Shown piece after piece: positions 51,352-59,352 of a stretch of DNA of 64,000 bases (position 1 is its first letter; each line of letters opens with the position of its first letter). The translations under genes and the position numbers were made by a program. Source of the DNA: Kitasatospora phosalacinea (GTDB taxonomy: Bacteria; Actinomycetota; Actinomycetes; Streptomycetales; Streptomycetaceae); NCBI RefSeq assembly GCF_030268885.1, contig NZ_BSSA01000020.1:81993-145992 (forward strand). Reading direction: 5' to 3'. The notes beneath the pieces were generated by a model, which was given only the letters and a program-made list of their open reading frames with translations, was not told the origin of the DNA and ran no database searches.

Positions 51352-51849
51352 CCCGGCGTCCCGGCCCGGAGCGCCGCCGGAAGGAGGCCACGGCCTGCCG
51401 CAGCCCGGGCGGACGTTCGCCCGCCCCGCCGGGCTCGGCGGCGACGCTCCCACGACCGACCGGGACGGTCAGGCAGCGCCGGCCTGGGCGGGACAGTCGG
51501 CACCGTTCGCCGGCCCGGACGAACGGATCCGGCAGCTGGAGGCCCAGGGCGCCCGCCACCGGCTGACCGTCCCGGACACCGCCACGATCACCCGGAAACC
51601 GGTCCCCTCCCCTTGGTGCAGCGGCGCGGCGGGCAGCTGCGGACCTGGGAAGCGTGCGCCGGGACCACTTGGCGAGCGACTGCGCGTACGGCTTGAGCAT
51701 CCCGGCGACCTGCGCGCCGGGCAGCACGCTCGGGCAGTCGCGGTAGTGCTTGATCTTGCCGTCGGCCATCCGGATCACGCCGACCGGGGAGAGGAACGAG
51801 AACGGCTCCCGCAGCAGCAGCGCCCGGCGCGCTCGCGTGCGCTGTCCGA
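51352..51849. other. gene-poor stretch with a possible SnoaL-like remnant
   Basis: No convincing complete gene in 498 bases. On the minus strand, about 51640-51830 encodes a protein-like piece (LLREPFSFLSPVGVIRMADG, KIKHYRDCPSVLPGAQVAGM) reminiscent of the end of SnoaL/NTF2-like proteins, with no start and no intact frame. It may be a decayed gene. The rest reads as non-coding. Confidence 0.35.
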
Positions 51850-52101
51850 TCAGCCCTGGGCGGAGCCGTAGCGACGCTGGAAGAGCTCGACCCGGCCGGC
51901 GGTGTCGAGGACCCGGGTGCGGCCGGTGCAGAAGGGGTGGCCGGCCGAGGAGACCTCGACGTCGATCACGGGGTAGGTGCGGCCGTCCTCCCATTCGACG
52001 GTGGCGGTGCTGGTCCTGGTCGAGCGGGTGAGGAAGGCGAGGCCGCCGGTCTTGTCGCGGAAGACGACGGGGCGGTACTCGGGGTGGATGCCGGACTTCA
52101 C
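51850..52101 (-). CDS. rpmE: 50S ribosomal protein L31 type B (zinc-free paralogue)
   Basis: 83 residues. MKSGIHPEYRPVVFRDKTGG and SSAGHPFCTGRTRVLDTAGR identify L31. The CxxC pairs of the zinc-binding form are absent, leaving one cysteine, so this is the type B form. In Streptomyces such paralogues are released from Zur repression under zinc starvation and free zinc from ribosomes. AGGAGG lies 4 bases before the GTG. It is downstream of rpmG and diverges from rpmB across a Zur-like box. Confidence 0.93.
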   Translation of the reverse strand: MKSGIHPEYRPVVFRDKTGGLAFLTRSTRTSTATVEWEDGRTYPVIDVEVSSAGHPFCTGRTRVLDTAGRVELFQRRYGSAQG

Positions 52102-52147
52102 TGTTCCTCCTGGCGGTTCCGGGTGGGGCTGGGTGTCGGGGCGGGGG

Positions 52148-52312
52148 TCAGCGCTCTTCGCGGAAGTCGACGTGCCGCCTGACGACCGGGTCGTACTTGC
52201 GCAGCACCAGGCGGTCGGGGTCGTTGCGGCGGTTCTTGCGGGTGACGTAGGTGCAGCCCGTTCCGGCAGTGGAGCGGAGCTTGATGATCGGGCGCAGTTC
52301 GTTGCGTGCCAC
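52148..52312 (-). CDS. rpmG: 50S ribosomal protein L33 (zinc-free paralogue)
   Basis: 54 residues: ARNELRPIIKLRSTAGTGCT, YVTRKNRRNDPDRLVLRKYD. Only one cysteine is present, so the zinc ribbon is lost. The GTG at 52312 follows AAGGA by 6 bases. First gene of the minus-strand pair rpmG-rpmE, controlled from the Zur-like box at 52373. Confidence 0.93.
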   Translation of the reverse strand: MARNELRPIIKLRSTAGTGCTYVTRKNRRNDPDRLVLRKYDPVVRRHVDFREER

Positions 52313-52372
52313 GGGGGTCCTTCGGTTCGGCCGGCCGTCCGGCATCCGGGGTAGGGCACGACTGTAGCAAAA

Positions 52373-52387
52373 TGAAATCCATTTTCA
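52373..52387. promoter_or_regulatory. Zur-like box between divergent ribosomal protein operons
   Basis: TGAAATCCATTTTCA, near-perfect inverted repeat close to the actinobacterial Zur pattern TGAAAATNATTTTCA. It lies 60 bases from rpmG and 40 from rpmB, in an AT-rich island. Confidence 0.75.
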
Positions 52388-52427
52388 TGTAGAGTGCTCC
52401 CATCAACCTGCCCGGAACGGAGCACCG

Positions 52428-52664
52428 ATGTCCGCCCACTGCCAACTGACCGGCCGCAGGCCGGGATTCGGCAACGCGATCTCCCACTCGCACCGCCGCA
52501 CCCCGTGCCGCTTCGACCCGAACGTCCAGCGCAAGCGTTACTGGCTGCCCAGCGAGGGCCGCCACGTCCGCCTCGTGCTCAGCGCCAAGGGGATCAAGAC
52601 CGTCGATACCATCGGGATCGAGGCGGCCGTCGCCCGGATCCGTGCCCGGGGGGAGAAGGTCTGA
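52428..52664 (+). CDS. rpmB: 50S ribosomal protein L28 (zinc-free paralogue)
   Basis: 78 residues. MSAHCQLTGRRPGFGNAISH and SHRRTPCRFDPNVQRKRYWL are L28; the zinc form has CxxCG at the start and paired cysteines later, which are not kept here. First gene of the plus-strand zinc-starvation operon. It overlaps rpsN by one base (TGATG). Confidence 0.93.
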   Translation: MSAHCQLTGRRPGFGNAISHSHRRTPCRFDPNVQRKRYWLPSEGRHVRLVLSAKGIKTVDTIGIEAAVARIRARGEKV

Positions 52665-52969
52665 TGGCCAAGCAGAGCAAGATCGCCAAGAACGAGCGGC
52701 GCCGCACCCTCGTCGCCCGCTACGCCGAGCGCCGGGCCGAGCTGAAGCGGACCATCGCGCACCCCGCCAGCACGCCGGAGCAACGCGCCGCCGCGCAAGC
52801 CGAGTTGGCCCGGCGGCCGCGGGACGCCAGCGCCACCCGGGTGCGCAACCGGGACGCCGTGGACGGCCGCCCGCGCGGCTACCGGCGCGCCTTCGGCCTG
52901 TCCCGGATCAACCTGCGCGCCATGGCCCACGCCGGACAGCTGCCGGGCGTGCGCAAGTCGAGCTGGTGA
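52664..52969 (+). CDS. rpsN: 30S ribosomal protein S14 (zinc-free long form)
   Basis: 101 residues, MAKQSKIAKNERRRTLVARY with RNRDAVDGRPRGYRRAFGLS and AHAGQLPGVRKSSW. The long S14 form without the CxxC pairs of the short zinc type. GTGA overlap with the next gene. Confidence 0.93.
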   Translation: MAKQSKIAKNERRRTLVARYAERRAELKRTIAHPASTPEQRAAAQAELARRPRDASATRVRNRDAVDGRPRGYRRAFGLSRINLRAMAHAGQLPGVRKSSW

Positions 52970-54138
52970 GCGCGGTGCCCGCACACCTCAGGCTCCCCGT
53001 CGTGGTGGTGGCCGGCCTGCACCGGGCCGAACGCCGCCGCGCCGTCAAGGAGTTGCTCGACGGCGCGGTCGGCGGCGTGGTCCTCCACCACGACCTGCGC
53101 GACGCCGAGCGCGGCACCGTCCATCGCGAACTGCGCGACAGCGAAGGCGTGTTCGACACCAGCGAACTGCCCCTGCCCAACGACTGCCCCTGCTGCGCCG
53201 TGCGCGAGGACCTGCTGCCCGAGTTGGCGGGCCTCGTCGAAGCCGGTCAACACGGCCTGGCGATCGTCGAGTTGTGGGCCGGCAGTGACCCGCACCCGGT
53301 GGTCGAGGTGATCGCCGAGGGCGAGGTGGACGGCCGCCCGATGGCCGAGCTGATCGAGCTCGCCGGAGTGGTCACCGCGCTCGACCCCGACCGGCTGATC
53401 GGCGAACTCTCCGTCCCCGACGGCCTCGCCGAGCACGCCGAGCACACCTCCGCGGAGGACCTCCGCACCCGGGCCGAGGCGCTCGCCCACCAGATCGAGT
53501 ACGCCACCACCCTCGCCGTCGCCCGCGGCGGCGACGCCGGGATCGCGATGCTGCGCCAACTGCACCCCACCGCCCGCCGGGTGGTGCTCGGGACGGGCGA
53601 ACTGCTGCGGGCCGCCCTCGGCGGCTTCGACGTGCCCGCCGCCCGCGACCGGGTCAACCCGGCCCTGGCGCTGCTGCCGCAACAGGCCGACGAGGCGGGC
53701 GTGGCCACCCTGGTCTGGGAGCGCCGCCGCCCACTGCACCCCGGGCGGCTGCACGACGCGCTGGAGCTGCTCGTCCCGGCCGCGCAGCGCAGCCGCGGCC
53801 GGTTCTGGCTGGCCAACCGCCCCGAGCTGATGCTGGCCTGGGACGCGGCCGGGGCCAACCTGGCGGTCGAGGAGTGCGGGCCGTGGCTGGCGGTGCTGCC
53901 CGACGAGCAGTGGGAGCACTACCCGCCCCAGCGCCGGGCCGCGGCCGCCCTCGACTGGCACCCGCAGCACGGCGACCGCATCCAGCAACTGGCCTTCACC
54001 GCCGAGGGCCTGGATGCCGACGGGATCACCGAACTGCTCGACTCCTGCCTGCTCACCGACGCCGAACTGCTGACGGGCGAACAGGGCTGGAAGGCGCTCC
54101 CCGACGCCTTCGAGGACCTGCTCGAACCCGTCTCCTGA
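52966..54138 (+). CDS. COG0523/CobW-family protein with lost GTPase motifs
   Basis: 390 residues. It aligns in outline with G3E metallochaperones: CPCC in PNDCPCCAVREDLL near 66 equals the family CxCC metal site, and the CobW C-terminal domain is at about 270-360 (RRPLHPGRLHDALELLVPAA; RGRFWLANRPELMLAWDAAG; EWxxYP-like EQWEHYPPQRRAAAALDW). The P-loop GxxGxGKTT is replaced by AGLHRAERRR and no NKxD is seen near 180, so it is probably not a GTPase. It lies between zinc-free rpsN and rpsR, hence likely a zinc-starvation protein. GTG start, GTGA overlap. Confidence 0.85.
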   Translation: MSAVPAHLRLPVVVVAGLHRAERRRAVKELLDGAVGGVVLHHDLRDAERGTVHRELRDSEGVFDTSELPLPNDCPCCAVREDLLPELAGLVEAGQHGLAIVELWAGSDPHPVVEVIAEGEVDGRPMAELIELAGVVTALDPDRLIGELSVPDGLAEHAEHTSAEDLRTRAEALAHQIEYATTLAVARGGDAGIAMLRQLHPTARRVVLGTGELLRAALGGFDVPAARDRVNPALALLPQQADEAGVATLVWERRRPLHPGRLHDALELLVPAAQRSRGRFWLANRPELMLAWDAAGANLAVEECGPWLAVLPDEQWEHYPPQRRAAAALDWHPQHGDRIQQLAFTAEGLDADGITELLDSCLLTDAELLTGEQGWKALPDAFEDLLEPVS

Positions 54139-54157
54139 ACGGAAGGAAGAACCCGAG

Positions 54158-54400
54158 ATGGCCAAGCGCCCCGGCCCCGGACGGCCGGCCAGACCGCGCC
54201 CCAACCCGCTGATCGAGGCGGGCATCGAGTACATCGACTACAAGGACACCGACCTGCTGCGGAAGTTCATCTCCGACCGCGGGAAGATCCGCAGCCGCCG
54301 AGTGACCCGGCTGACCGCCCAGCAGCAGCGGGCGATGGCCGCCGCGATCAAGAACGCCCGCGAGATGGCGCTGCTGCCCTACGCCACCACCGTCCGATAG
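54158..54400 (+). CDS. rpsR: 30S ribosomal protein S18 (zinc-free paralogue)
   Basis: 80 residues: GIEYIDYKDTDLLRKFISDR, GKIRSRRVTRLTAQQQRAMA, KNAREMALLPYATTVR. No cysteines, so zinc-independent. GGAAGGAAG precedes the ATG. Last but one of the plus-strand operon. Confidence 0.93.
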   Translation: MAKRPGPGRPARPRPNPLIEAGIEYIDYKDTDLLRKFISDRGKIRSRRVTRLTAQQQRAMAAAIKNAREMALLPYATTVR

Positions 54401-54409
54401 GAGCCCATG

Positions 54410-54574
54410 ATGGCCGTCCCCAAGCGGAAGACCTCCCGCAGCAACACCCGTCACCGCCGCGCCCGGTGGAAGGCCGCGGCCCCGCACCTGGTCCCGGTCA
54501 CCGTCGACGGGCGCGAGCACCTCGTTCCGCGCCGGCTGGCGAAGGCGTACGAACGCGGCCTGCTGACGCCGTGA
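54410..54574 (+). CDS. rpmF: 50S ribosomal protein L32 (zinc-free paralogue)
   Basis: 54 residues: MAVPKRKTSRSNTRHRRARW, then VPVTVDGREHLVPRRLAKAY. The four zinc cysteines of ordinary L32 are missing. Two adjacent ATG codons; the second fits AGGAG spacing and the conserved MAVPKRK start. It lies 9 bases after rpsR and is followed by a hairpin. Confidence 0.92.
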   Translation: MAVPKRKTSRSNTRHRRARWKAAAPHLVPVTVDGREHLVPRRLAKAYERGLLTP

Positions 54575-54584
54575 GACAGGAGCG

Positions 54585-54616
54585 GGGGGACCGCAGCCCA
54601 GCGCTGCGGTCTCCCC
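54585..54616. terminator. hairpin after rpmF
   Basis: Inverted repeat GGGGACCGCAGC / GCTGCGGTCTCCCC with a short loop, 11 bases after the rpmF stop and before the convergent methyltransferase gene. Confidence 0.7.
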
Positions 54617-54636
54617 GCCGTTCTGGGGAGCGGTGG

Positions 54637-56358
54637 TCAGACTCCGGCCCGGGCGGCGAAGAGCTGGTCCCCGAGCAGGGTGACCGGGTGGTCGTCGCCG
54701 GTGACGGCCGACACGGTGCGCAGGCCCGCCCGGGCGAGGGCCGTGCGCCACCGGGCGGCACCGGGCGCGGGCGCGCCCGGACCGGTCCTGGCGTCCCCCG
54801 GCGGCAGGCGGGGCAGGAACGCTCCGGAGACGAGGAACTCCAGGCGGGTGCGCACCGGCTCGGTGAGCAGCAGCCACCCGCCCGGAGCGAGCAGCCCGGC
54901 GAGGCGCCGGGCGGCCGGATCCGGATCGGCGGCGGAGCCCAGCACGCCGTCGGAGACCACCACGTCGAACGGGCCGGCCGCGGGCCCGGGGCCGGGGCGG
55001 TGCGGGTCGAAGAGCTCGAACCCCAGGCGGGGGTGCCGACCGACCCGGGCGCGGACGGCCGCCAGGAGCAGGTCGGACGGATCCGTGCAGAGGTACTCCG
55101 CCCCCGTGCCGGGACGGCCCGCCGCCGCGAGGGCCCGGAGGACCGCGTCGGTGGCGGTGCCGACACCGGCGCCGACCTCCAGGACCCGCAGCGGGCCGGG
55201 CCCGCGGTGCCCGGCGGCGATCCGCCGGAGCGCCGCGCCGAGGACGGTGGCCCGGTAGCGGCCCGCCGCGGTCCTGGCCGCGAGGGCCTCGACCACCCGC
55301 AGGCTGCCCTTGGGCAGCAGGAGCGAGACGGCCCGTTCCTCGCCCGACAGCAGCGCGGGAAGCCGCTCGGCGCTGCTGCGCAGGTGGTCGATGACGGTGG
55401 CCGAGCCGAGCGAGCCCGTCCAGGCGTCGGCGGCCGAGCGCCAGGCCCGGGCGACGTCCGAGGTGTCGACCCGGCGCTCGGCGCGGAACAGGTCGCCGTG
55501 CCGGGCCGTCAGCCCGCGGGCGGTCAGCTCCTCCAGCCACCGCTCGACCAGTCGGTGGTGCGCGGGTGCCACCCGGGCCGCGCGGAGGACCTCGGCGAGC
55601 GGGTGGCCCCGGCCGGGCTCCGCGAAGACGCCGTCGCGGCGCAGGGCGAGCAGCATCGAGGCCAGCACGGCGGCGTCCAGGCGTTCGGTGAACGCCCGTA
55701 CCTGGTCGGTCGTGACGCCGATGAGCTGCTTCCACGCCGCGTCGGTGGCGGCGGTGACGACCTCCCGCAGGGCGGTGCCGGACGCCTCGGCGTCGCTGCA
55801 CGGCTCGCGGACGTGGGCCACGACCGCGCCCAGCGCCTCGACGGCGGCGTACACGTCCTGCTGGCGCGGTTCGGGACCGATGTGCAGGACCCGTCGCAGC
55901 TCGCCGAGGTCTTCGGTGGGCAGGTCCGCCGACTCGCTCATCCGCCACAGCAGTTCGGAGGGAAGGCTCAGGTGGGTGGAGCGCGAGCGGGCCAGTTCGG
56001 CGAGCAGGTCGGCGGGCGGCCGGTCCGGGTCGCCGCAGACCACCGTGCCGCCGGCCAGCAGGGTGGCCAGCGCCAGTTCGACCCCCAGGCCGGCCGGCGG
56101 CAGCAGCACGGTGTGTCGGATCGGCGAGGGGCCCAGCACGCTCGCCCAGTACCGCAGCCGCTGCTCCTGCGGGTCCTCCTCCCGGGTCGCCGCCCTGGCG
56201 GCCCGGACCCGGGCCGCCAGGGCCTGCGACAGCGCGTCGGCCGGCACCGTGCCGGTCAGGAGCGCGGCGCCGCTGACCGGTCGGCCGTCGGGGCCGATCA
56301 GCGCGGGGCGTTCGGCGAGGCCGCGCAAGGCGAGCACGAGCGGGGGAACGGAATCCAC
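54637..56358 (-). CDS. truncated AMP-binding-like domain fused to SAM methyltransferase
   Basis: 573 residues. The first about 190 recall an ANL adenylation domain (LVLALRGLAERPALIGPDGR; LLPPAGLGVELALATLLAGG; SRSTHLSLPSELLWRMSESA) but the phosphate-binding loop and the C-terminal half are absent. A helical winged region (LRRDGVFAEPGRGHPLAEVL) and a NRPS/PKS-type methyltransferase follow (LRVLEVGAGVGTATDAVLRA near 385, FDVVVSDGVLG, LLAPGGWLLLTEPVRTRLEF). The GTG at 56358 follows GGAG by 8 bases. A Zur-like palindrome upstream and divergent znuA suggest zinc-starvation expression, perhaps in metallophore biosynthesis (inference). Confidence 0.8.
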   Translation of the reverse strand: MDSVPPLVLALRGLAERPALIGPDGRPVSGAALLTGTVPADALSQALAARVRAARAATREEDPQEQRLRYWASVLGPSPIRHTVLLPPAGLGVELALATLLAGGTVVCGDPDRPPADLLAELARSRSTHLSLPSELLWRMSESADLPTEDLGELRRVLHIGPEPRQQDVYAAVEALGAVVAHVREPCSDAEASGTALREVVTAATDAAWKQLIGVTTDQVRAFTERLDAAVLASMLLALRRDGVFAEPGRGHPLAEVLRAARVAPAHHRLVERWLEELTARGLTARHGDLFRAERRVDTSDVARAWRSAADAWTGSLGSATVIDHLRSSAERLPALLSGEERAVSLLLPKGSLRVVEALAARTAAGRYRATVLGAALRRIAAGHRGPGPLRVLEVGAGVGTATDAVLRALAAAGRPGTGAEYLCTDPSDLLLAAVRARVGRHPRLGFELFDPHRPGPGPAAGPFDVVVSDGVLGSAADPDPAARRLAGLLAPGGWLLLTEPVRTRLEFLVSGAFLPRLPPGDARTGPGAPAPGAARWRTALARAGLRTVSAVTGDDHPVTLLGDQLFAARAGV

Positions 56359-56419
56359 GAGGAGCGCTCCGGGGTCGGCGGTGGGGGCGGCACTACTGAA
56401 CCACGGACAGCAGTGATAT

Positions 56420-56432
56420 GACAATCGTTATC
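56420..56432. promoter_or_regulatory. Zur-like palindrome before the AMP-binding/methyltransferase gene
   Basis: GACAATCGTTATC: half-sites GA(C/T)AA and TT(A/G)TC around TCG, in an AT-rich patch 62 bases upstream of the GTG. Confidence 0.55.
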
Positions 56433-56478
56433 GTATTCACTGAATGGTGACAGTGGTGCGGCGTCGAAGGCTGCGGCC

Positions 56479-56528
56479 ACCAGGTCCAGGTCCAGGTCCA
56501 GGTCCAGGTCCGGGTCCGAGTCCGGGTC
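56479..56528. repeat. 6-bp tandem repeat (CCAGGT)
   Basis: About five copies of CCAGGT and then decaying forms CCGGGT, CCGAGT, CCGGGT in the divergent region between the methyltransferase and znuA. Copy number could vary and change the spacing between the Zur-like boxes. Confidence 0.8.
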
Positions 56529-56540
56529 GAGTCAAGATCC

Positions 56541-56555
56541 GGCAATGATTTTCAT
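56541..56555. promoter_or_regulatory. Zur-like box 1 before znuA
   Basis: GGCAATGATTTTCAT contains AATGATTTTCA, the right part of the Zur consensus. Confidence 0.65.
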
Positions 56556-56577
56556 GTCGTCCCCAAGTATCTGGAGA

Positions 56578-56592
56578 TGAAAACCGTTTCCA
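56578..56592. promoter_or_regulatory. Zur-like box 2 before znuA
   Basis: TGAAAACCGTTTCCA, near-palindromic, 37 bases after box 1 and 48 before the znuA ATG. Confidence 0.65.
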
Positions 56593-56639
56593 TCTATGGT
56601 GGGGGTGTTCGCGCCACCCTGCCGAGGAGCACCTTCGCC

Positions 56640-57593
56640 ATGCGCATCTCCGCGCCCGCACACCCCGTCCGGTTCGCCGCCGCCACCGTCACCGCGCTGA
56701 CGCTGGCCGCCACCGCCGCCTGCTCGACCAGCCCCGCGAAGTCCGACGCCCCGGCGGCGTCGAGCACGGCCGGGAAGACCGTTCGGGTGGCCGCCGCAGA
56801 GAGCTTCTGGGGCTCGATAGCCGCCCAACTCGGCGGCGAGCACGCCAAGGTGACGAACATCATCAGCAATCCGGACGCCGACCCGCACGACTACGAGCCG
56901 ACGGCGGCCGACGGCCGCACCGTCGCGGACGCCCAGTACGTCATCACCAACGGGATCGGCTACGACGCCTGGGCGGACAAGCTGGCGGCCGCCAACCCGG
57001 CTCCCGGACGCACCGCCCTCGAGGTCGGCGACCTGGTCGGCGTCAAGGAGGGCGGCAACCCGCACCAGTGGTACGCCCCGGCGAGCGTCCACCAGGTCGT
57101 CGAGCGGATCACCGCCGACTACAAGAAGCTCGACCCGGCCGACGCCGCCTACTTCGACCAGCAGAAGGCGACCTTCCTGGCGGGCGCCCTGGCCCCCTAC
57201 GACCAGCTGATCGACCAGATCAGGACGCAGTACGCAGGCACTCCGATCGGCGCCTCCGAGTCGATCGCCACCCCGCTCGCCGAGGGCCTCGGCCTCAAGC
57301 TCCTCACCCCCGAGGGCCTGCTCGACGCGGTCAGCGAGGGCACCGACCCGACGGCCGCCGACAAGAGCGCCGCCGACGCGCAGATCAGCACCAAGCAGAT
57401 CAAGGTCTACCTCCACAACAGCCAGAACGACACCCCGGACATCAGGGCCCAGGTCGAGGCCGCCAAGGCCCAGGGCATCCCGGTGGCCACCGTCACCGAG
57501 ACGCCCGACCCGGCGAACGCCTCCTTCCAGGACTGGCAGATCGCCGAACTCCGGAGCATCGCCGACGCGTTGAAGCAGGCGACCGGCAAGTGA
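56640..57593 (+). CDS. znuA: zinc ABC transporter substrate-binding lipoprotein
   Basis: 317 residues, an extracytoplasmic lipoprotein. The signal peptide ends in a lipobox TLAATAACST with Cys near 29. Metal-binding histidines are in NPDADPHDYEPTAADG, GGNPHQWYAP and KVYLHNSQND, typical of the zinc/manganese cluster A-I proteins. The long His-rich loop of some ZnuA is absent. An in-frame ATG 21 codons upstream falls on Zur box 2, so the ATG at 56640 with GAGGAG is used. First gene of a four-gene importer operon. Confidence 0.93.
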   Translation: MRISAPAHPVRFAAATVTALTLAATAACSTSPAKSDAPAASSTAGKTVRVAAAESFWGSIAAQLGGEHAKVTNIISNPDADPHDYEPTAADGRTVADAQYVITNGIGYDAWADKLAAANPAPGRTALEVGDLVGVKEGGNPHQWYAPASVHQVVERITADYKKLDPADAAYFDQQKATFLAGALAPYDQLIDQIRTQYAGTPIGASESIATPLAEGLGLKLLTPEGLLDAVSEGTDPTAADKSAADAQISTKQIKVYLHNSQNDTPDIRAQVEAAKAQGIPVATVTETPDPANASFQDWQIAELRSIADALKQATGK

Positions 57594-58456
57594 CCGCCGC
57601 ACCGACCGGGCCCGCCGCGCCCGCCTCGCCCGCTGCGCCCGCCGCGCCCCCCGCACCCAACGCCGAACCCGTGCTGGAACTGCGCGGCGCGGCCGTGCGG
57701 GTCGGCGGTCGCACGCTCTGGTCGGGCGTCGACCTCACCGTCGGGGCCGGGGAGTTCACCGCCGTCCTCGGCCCCAACGGGGTCGGCAAGTCCACCCTCG
57801 TCAAGACCCTGCTCGGCGCGGTCCCCGCCACCGCGGGCGAGCTGCACCTCCCGCCCCGCGACCGCATCGGCTACCTGCCGCAGCGCCGCAGCTTCGACGC
57901 GGGCGTCCGCATCCGCGGTACCGACATCGTCCGCCTCGGCCTGGACGGCCACCGCTGGGGCGTGCCGGTCCCCGGCCTCCACCGGGCCCGCCGCCGCACC
58001 GAGCGCGCGCGCGTCCGGGAGGTCGTCGAACAGGTGGGCGCCACCGCCTACGCCCACCGGCCGATCGGACAGTGCTCCGGCGGCGAGCAGCAGCGCCTGC
58101 TGCTGGCCCAGGCCCTGGTCACCCGCCCCCGGCTGCTGCTGCTCGACGAGCCCCTCGACAGCCTCGACCTGCCCAACCAGAGCGCCATGGCCGCCCTGCT
58201 CGGCCGGATCTGCCGGGACGAGGGCGTGTCGGTCGTCATGGTCGCCCACGACGTCAATCCGATCCTGCACCACCTCGACCGGGTCGTGTACCTCGCCGAA
58301 GGCCGCGCCGTCTCCGGACCGCCCGCCGAGGTGATCACCTCCACCACCCTCAGCCGCCTGTACGGCGCCCCCGTCGAGGTGCTGACCACCGCCGCCGGCC
58401 GCCTGGTCGTCGTCGGCGTGCCCGAGGACCGCGGGAGCCGTGGCCCGTGCTGCTAG
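57590..58456 (+). CDS. znuC: zinc ABC transporter ATP-binding protein
   Basis: 288 residues. Walker A LGPNGVGKSTLVKT near 61, Q-loop IGYLPQRRSFDAGVR, signature CSGGEQQRLLLAQAL near 160, Walker B LLLLDEPLDSLDLPNQ and the switch His in MVAHDVNP. The first 22 residues are an Ala/Pro-rich extension. The GTG overlaps the znuA stop; the end overlaps the permease start by 10 bases. Confidence 0.93.
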   Translation: MTAAPTGPAAPASPAAPAAPPAPNAEPVLELRGAAVRVGGRTLWSGVDLTVGAGEFTAVLGPNGVGKSTLVKTLLGAVPATAGELHLPPRDRIGYLPQRRSFDAGVRIRGTDIVRLGLDGHRWGVPVPGLHRARRRTERARVREVVEQVGATAYAHRPIGQCSGGEQQRLLLAQALVTRPRLLLLDEPLDSLDLPNQSAMAALLGRICRDEGVSVVMVAHDVNPILHHLDRVVYLAEGRAVSGPPAEVITSTTLSRLYGAPVEVLTTAAGRLVVVGVPEDRGSRGPCC

Positions 58457-59352
58457 CCGACCCCGCCGCACCGGCCTTCTCCTGGAACCTGCTCGCCGAC
58501 TTCCAGCAGATGTGGTCCTACCCCTTCATGGTCAACGCCTTCCGGGCCGGCACCGTCGTCGCCGTGGTGGCGGGCGTCGTCGGCTGGTTCACGGTCCTGC
58601 GCCGACAGACCTTCGCCGGACACACCCTGTCCGTGGTGGCCTTCCCCGGCGCCGCGCTCGCCACCCTGCTCGGCCTCTCCGTCCCGCTCGGCTACCTCGG
58701 CGCCTGCCTGGCGGGCGCGCTGGTCATCGCCGCGCTGCGCGAGCGGGGCTGCTCCGGGGGAGCCGAGGAGTCCGCCGCCACCGGCACCGTCCAGGCGTCC
58801 GCGCTGGCCTGCGGGTTCCTCTTCGTCACGCTCTACAAGGGACTGCTCGGCGGCCCGCAGGCCCTGCTGTTCGGGACGTTCCTCGGCATCACCACCGACC
58901 AGGTCGTCCTGCTCGCCGTGGCCGGCGGCTTGGTCCTGGCCGTCCTGGCACTGGTCGGCCGACCCCTGCTGTTCGCCTCCCTCGATCCGGACGTCGCCGC
59001 CGCCCGCGGCGTGCCCGTGCGCCTGCTCGGCACCGCCTTCCTGCTCCTGCTGGGCGCCGCCACGGCCGAGGCCGGCCAGATCACCGGCAGCCTGCTGGTC
59101 TTCGCGCTCCTGGTCGTGCCCGCCGCCACAGCCCGGCAACTCACCGCCCGGCCCGCCCCCGGCCTCGCACTCGCCGTGCTCCTGGGCCTCGCCGCCTGCT
59201 GGCTCGGCCTGCTCACCGCCTACTACCAGCCCTACCCCCTCGGCTTCTGCGTGACCACCTTCGCCTTCACCGGGTACCTGCTCGCCCACCTCGCCCGGGC
59301 CCTGCGCGGCAGGTCCGGCCGGACCCCGCGGCCGACCGGAGGACCCGCATGA
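58447..59352 (+). CDS. znuB: zinc ABC transporter permease (first)
   Basis: 301-residue ABC-3 family permease with eight or nine TM helices. RAGTVVAVVAGVVGWFTVLR, QTFAGHTLSVVAFPGAALAT and ARGVPVRLLGTAFLLLLGAA match the family. The GTG at 58447 lies inside the last codons of znuC and has GGGAG 9 bases upstream. A second, different permease follows, so the membrane part is probably a heterodimer. Confidence 0.9.
   Translation: MLLADPAAPAFSWNLLADFQQMWSYPFMVNAFRAGTVVAVVAGVVGWFTVLRRQTFAGHTLSVVAFPGAALATLLGLSVPLGYLGACLAGALVIAALRERGCSGGAEESAATGTVQASALACGFLFVTLYKGLLGGPQALLFGTFLGITTDQVVLLAVAGGLVLAVLALVGRPLLFASLDPDVAAARGVPVRLLGTAFLLLLGAATAEAGQITGSLLVFALLVVPAATARQLTARPAPGLALAVLLGLAACWLGLLTAYYQPYPLGFCVTTFAFTGYLLAHLARALRGRSGRTPRPTGGPA

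Noticed and set aside
51513..51610. Possible plus-strand peptide with ERIRQLEAQGARHRLT
   Set aside because: Resembles a coiled coil only; no start, no family and stops soon after.
52349..52354. GGGTAG before rpmB
   Set aside because: No matching upstream element; the Zur-like box explains this promoter better.
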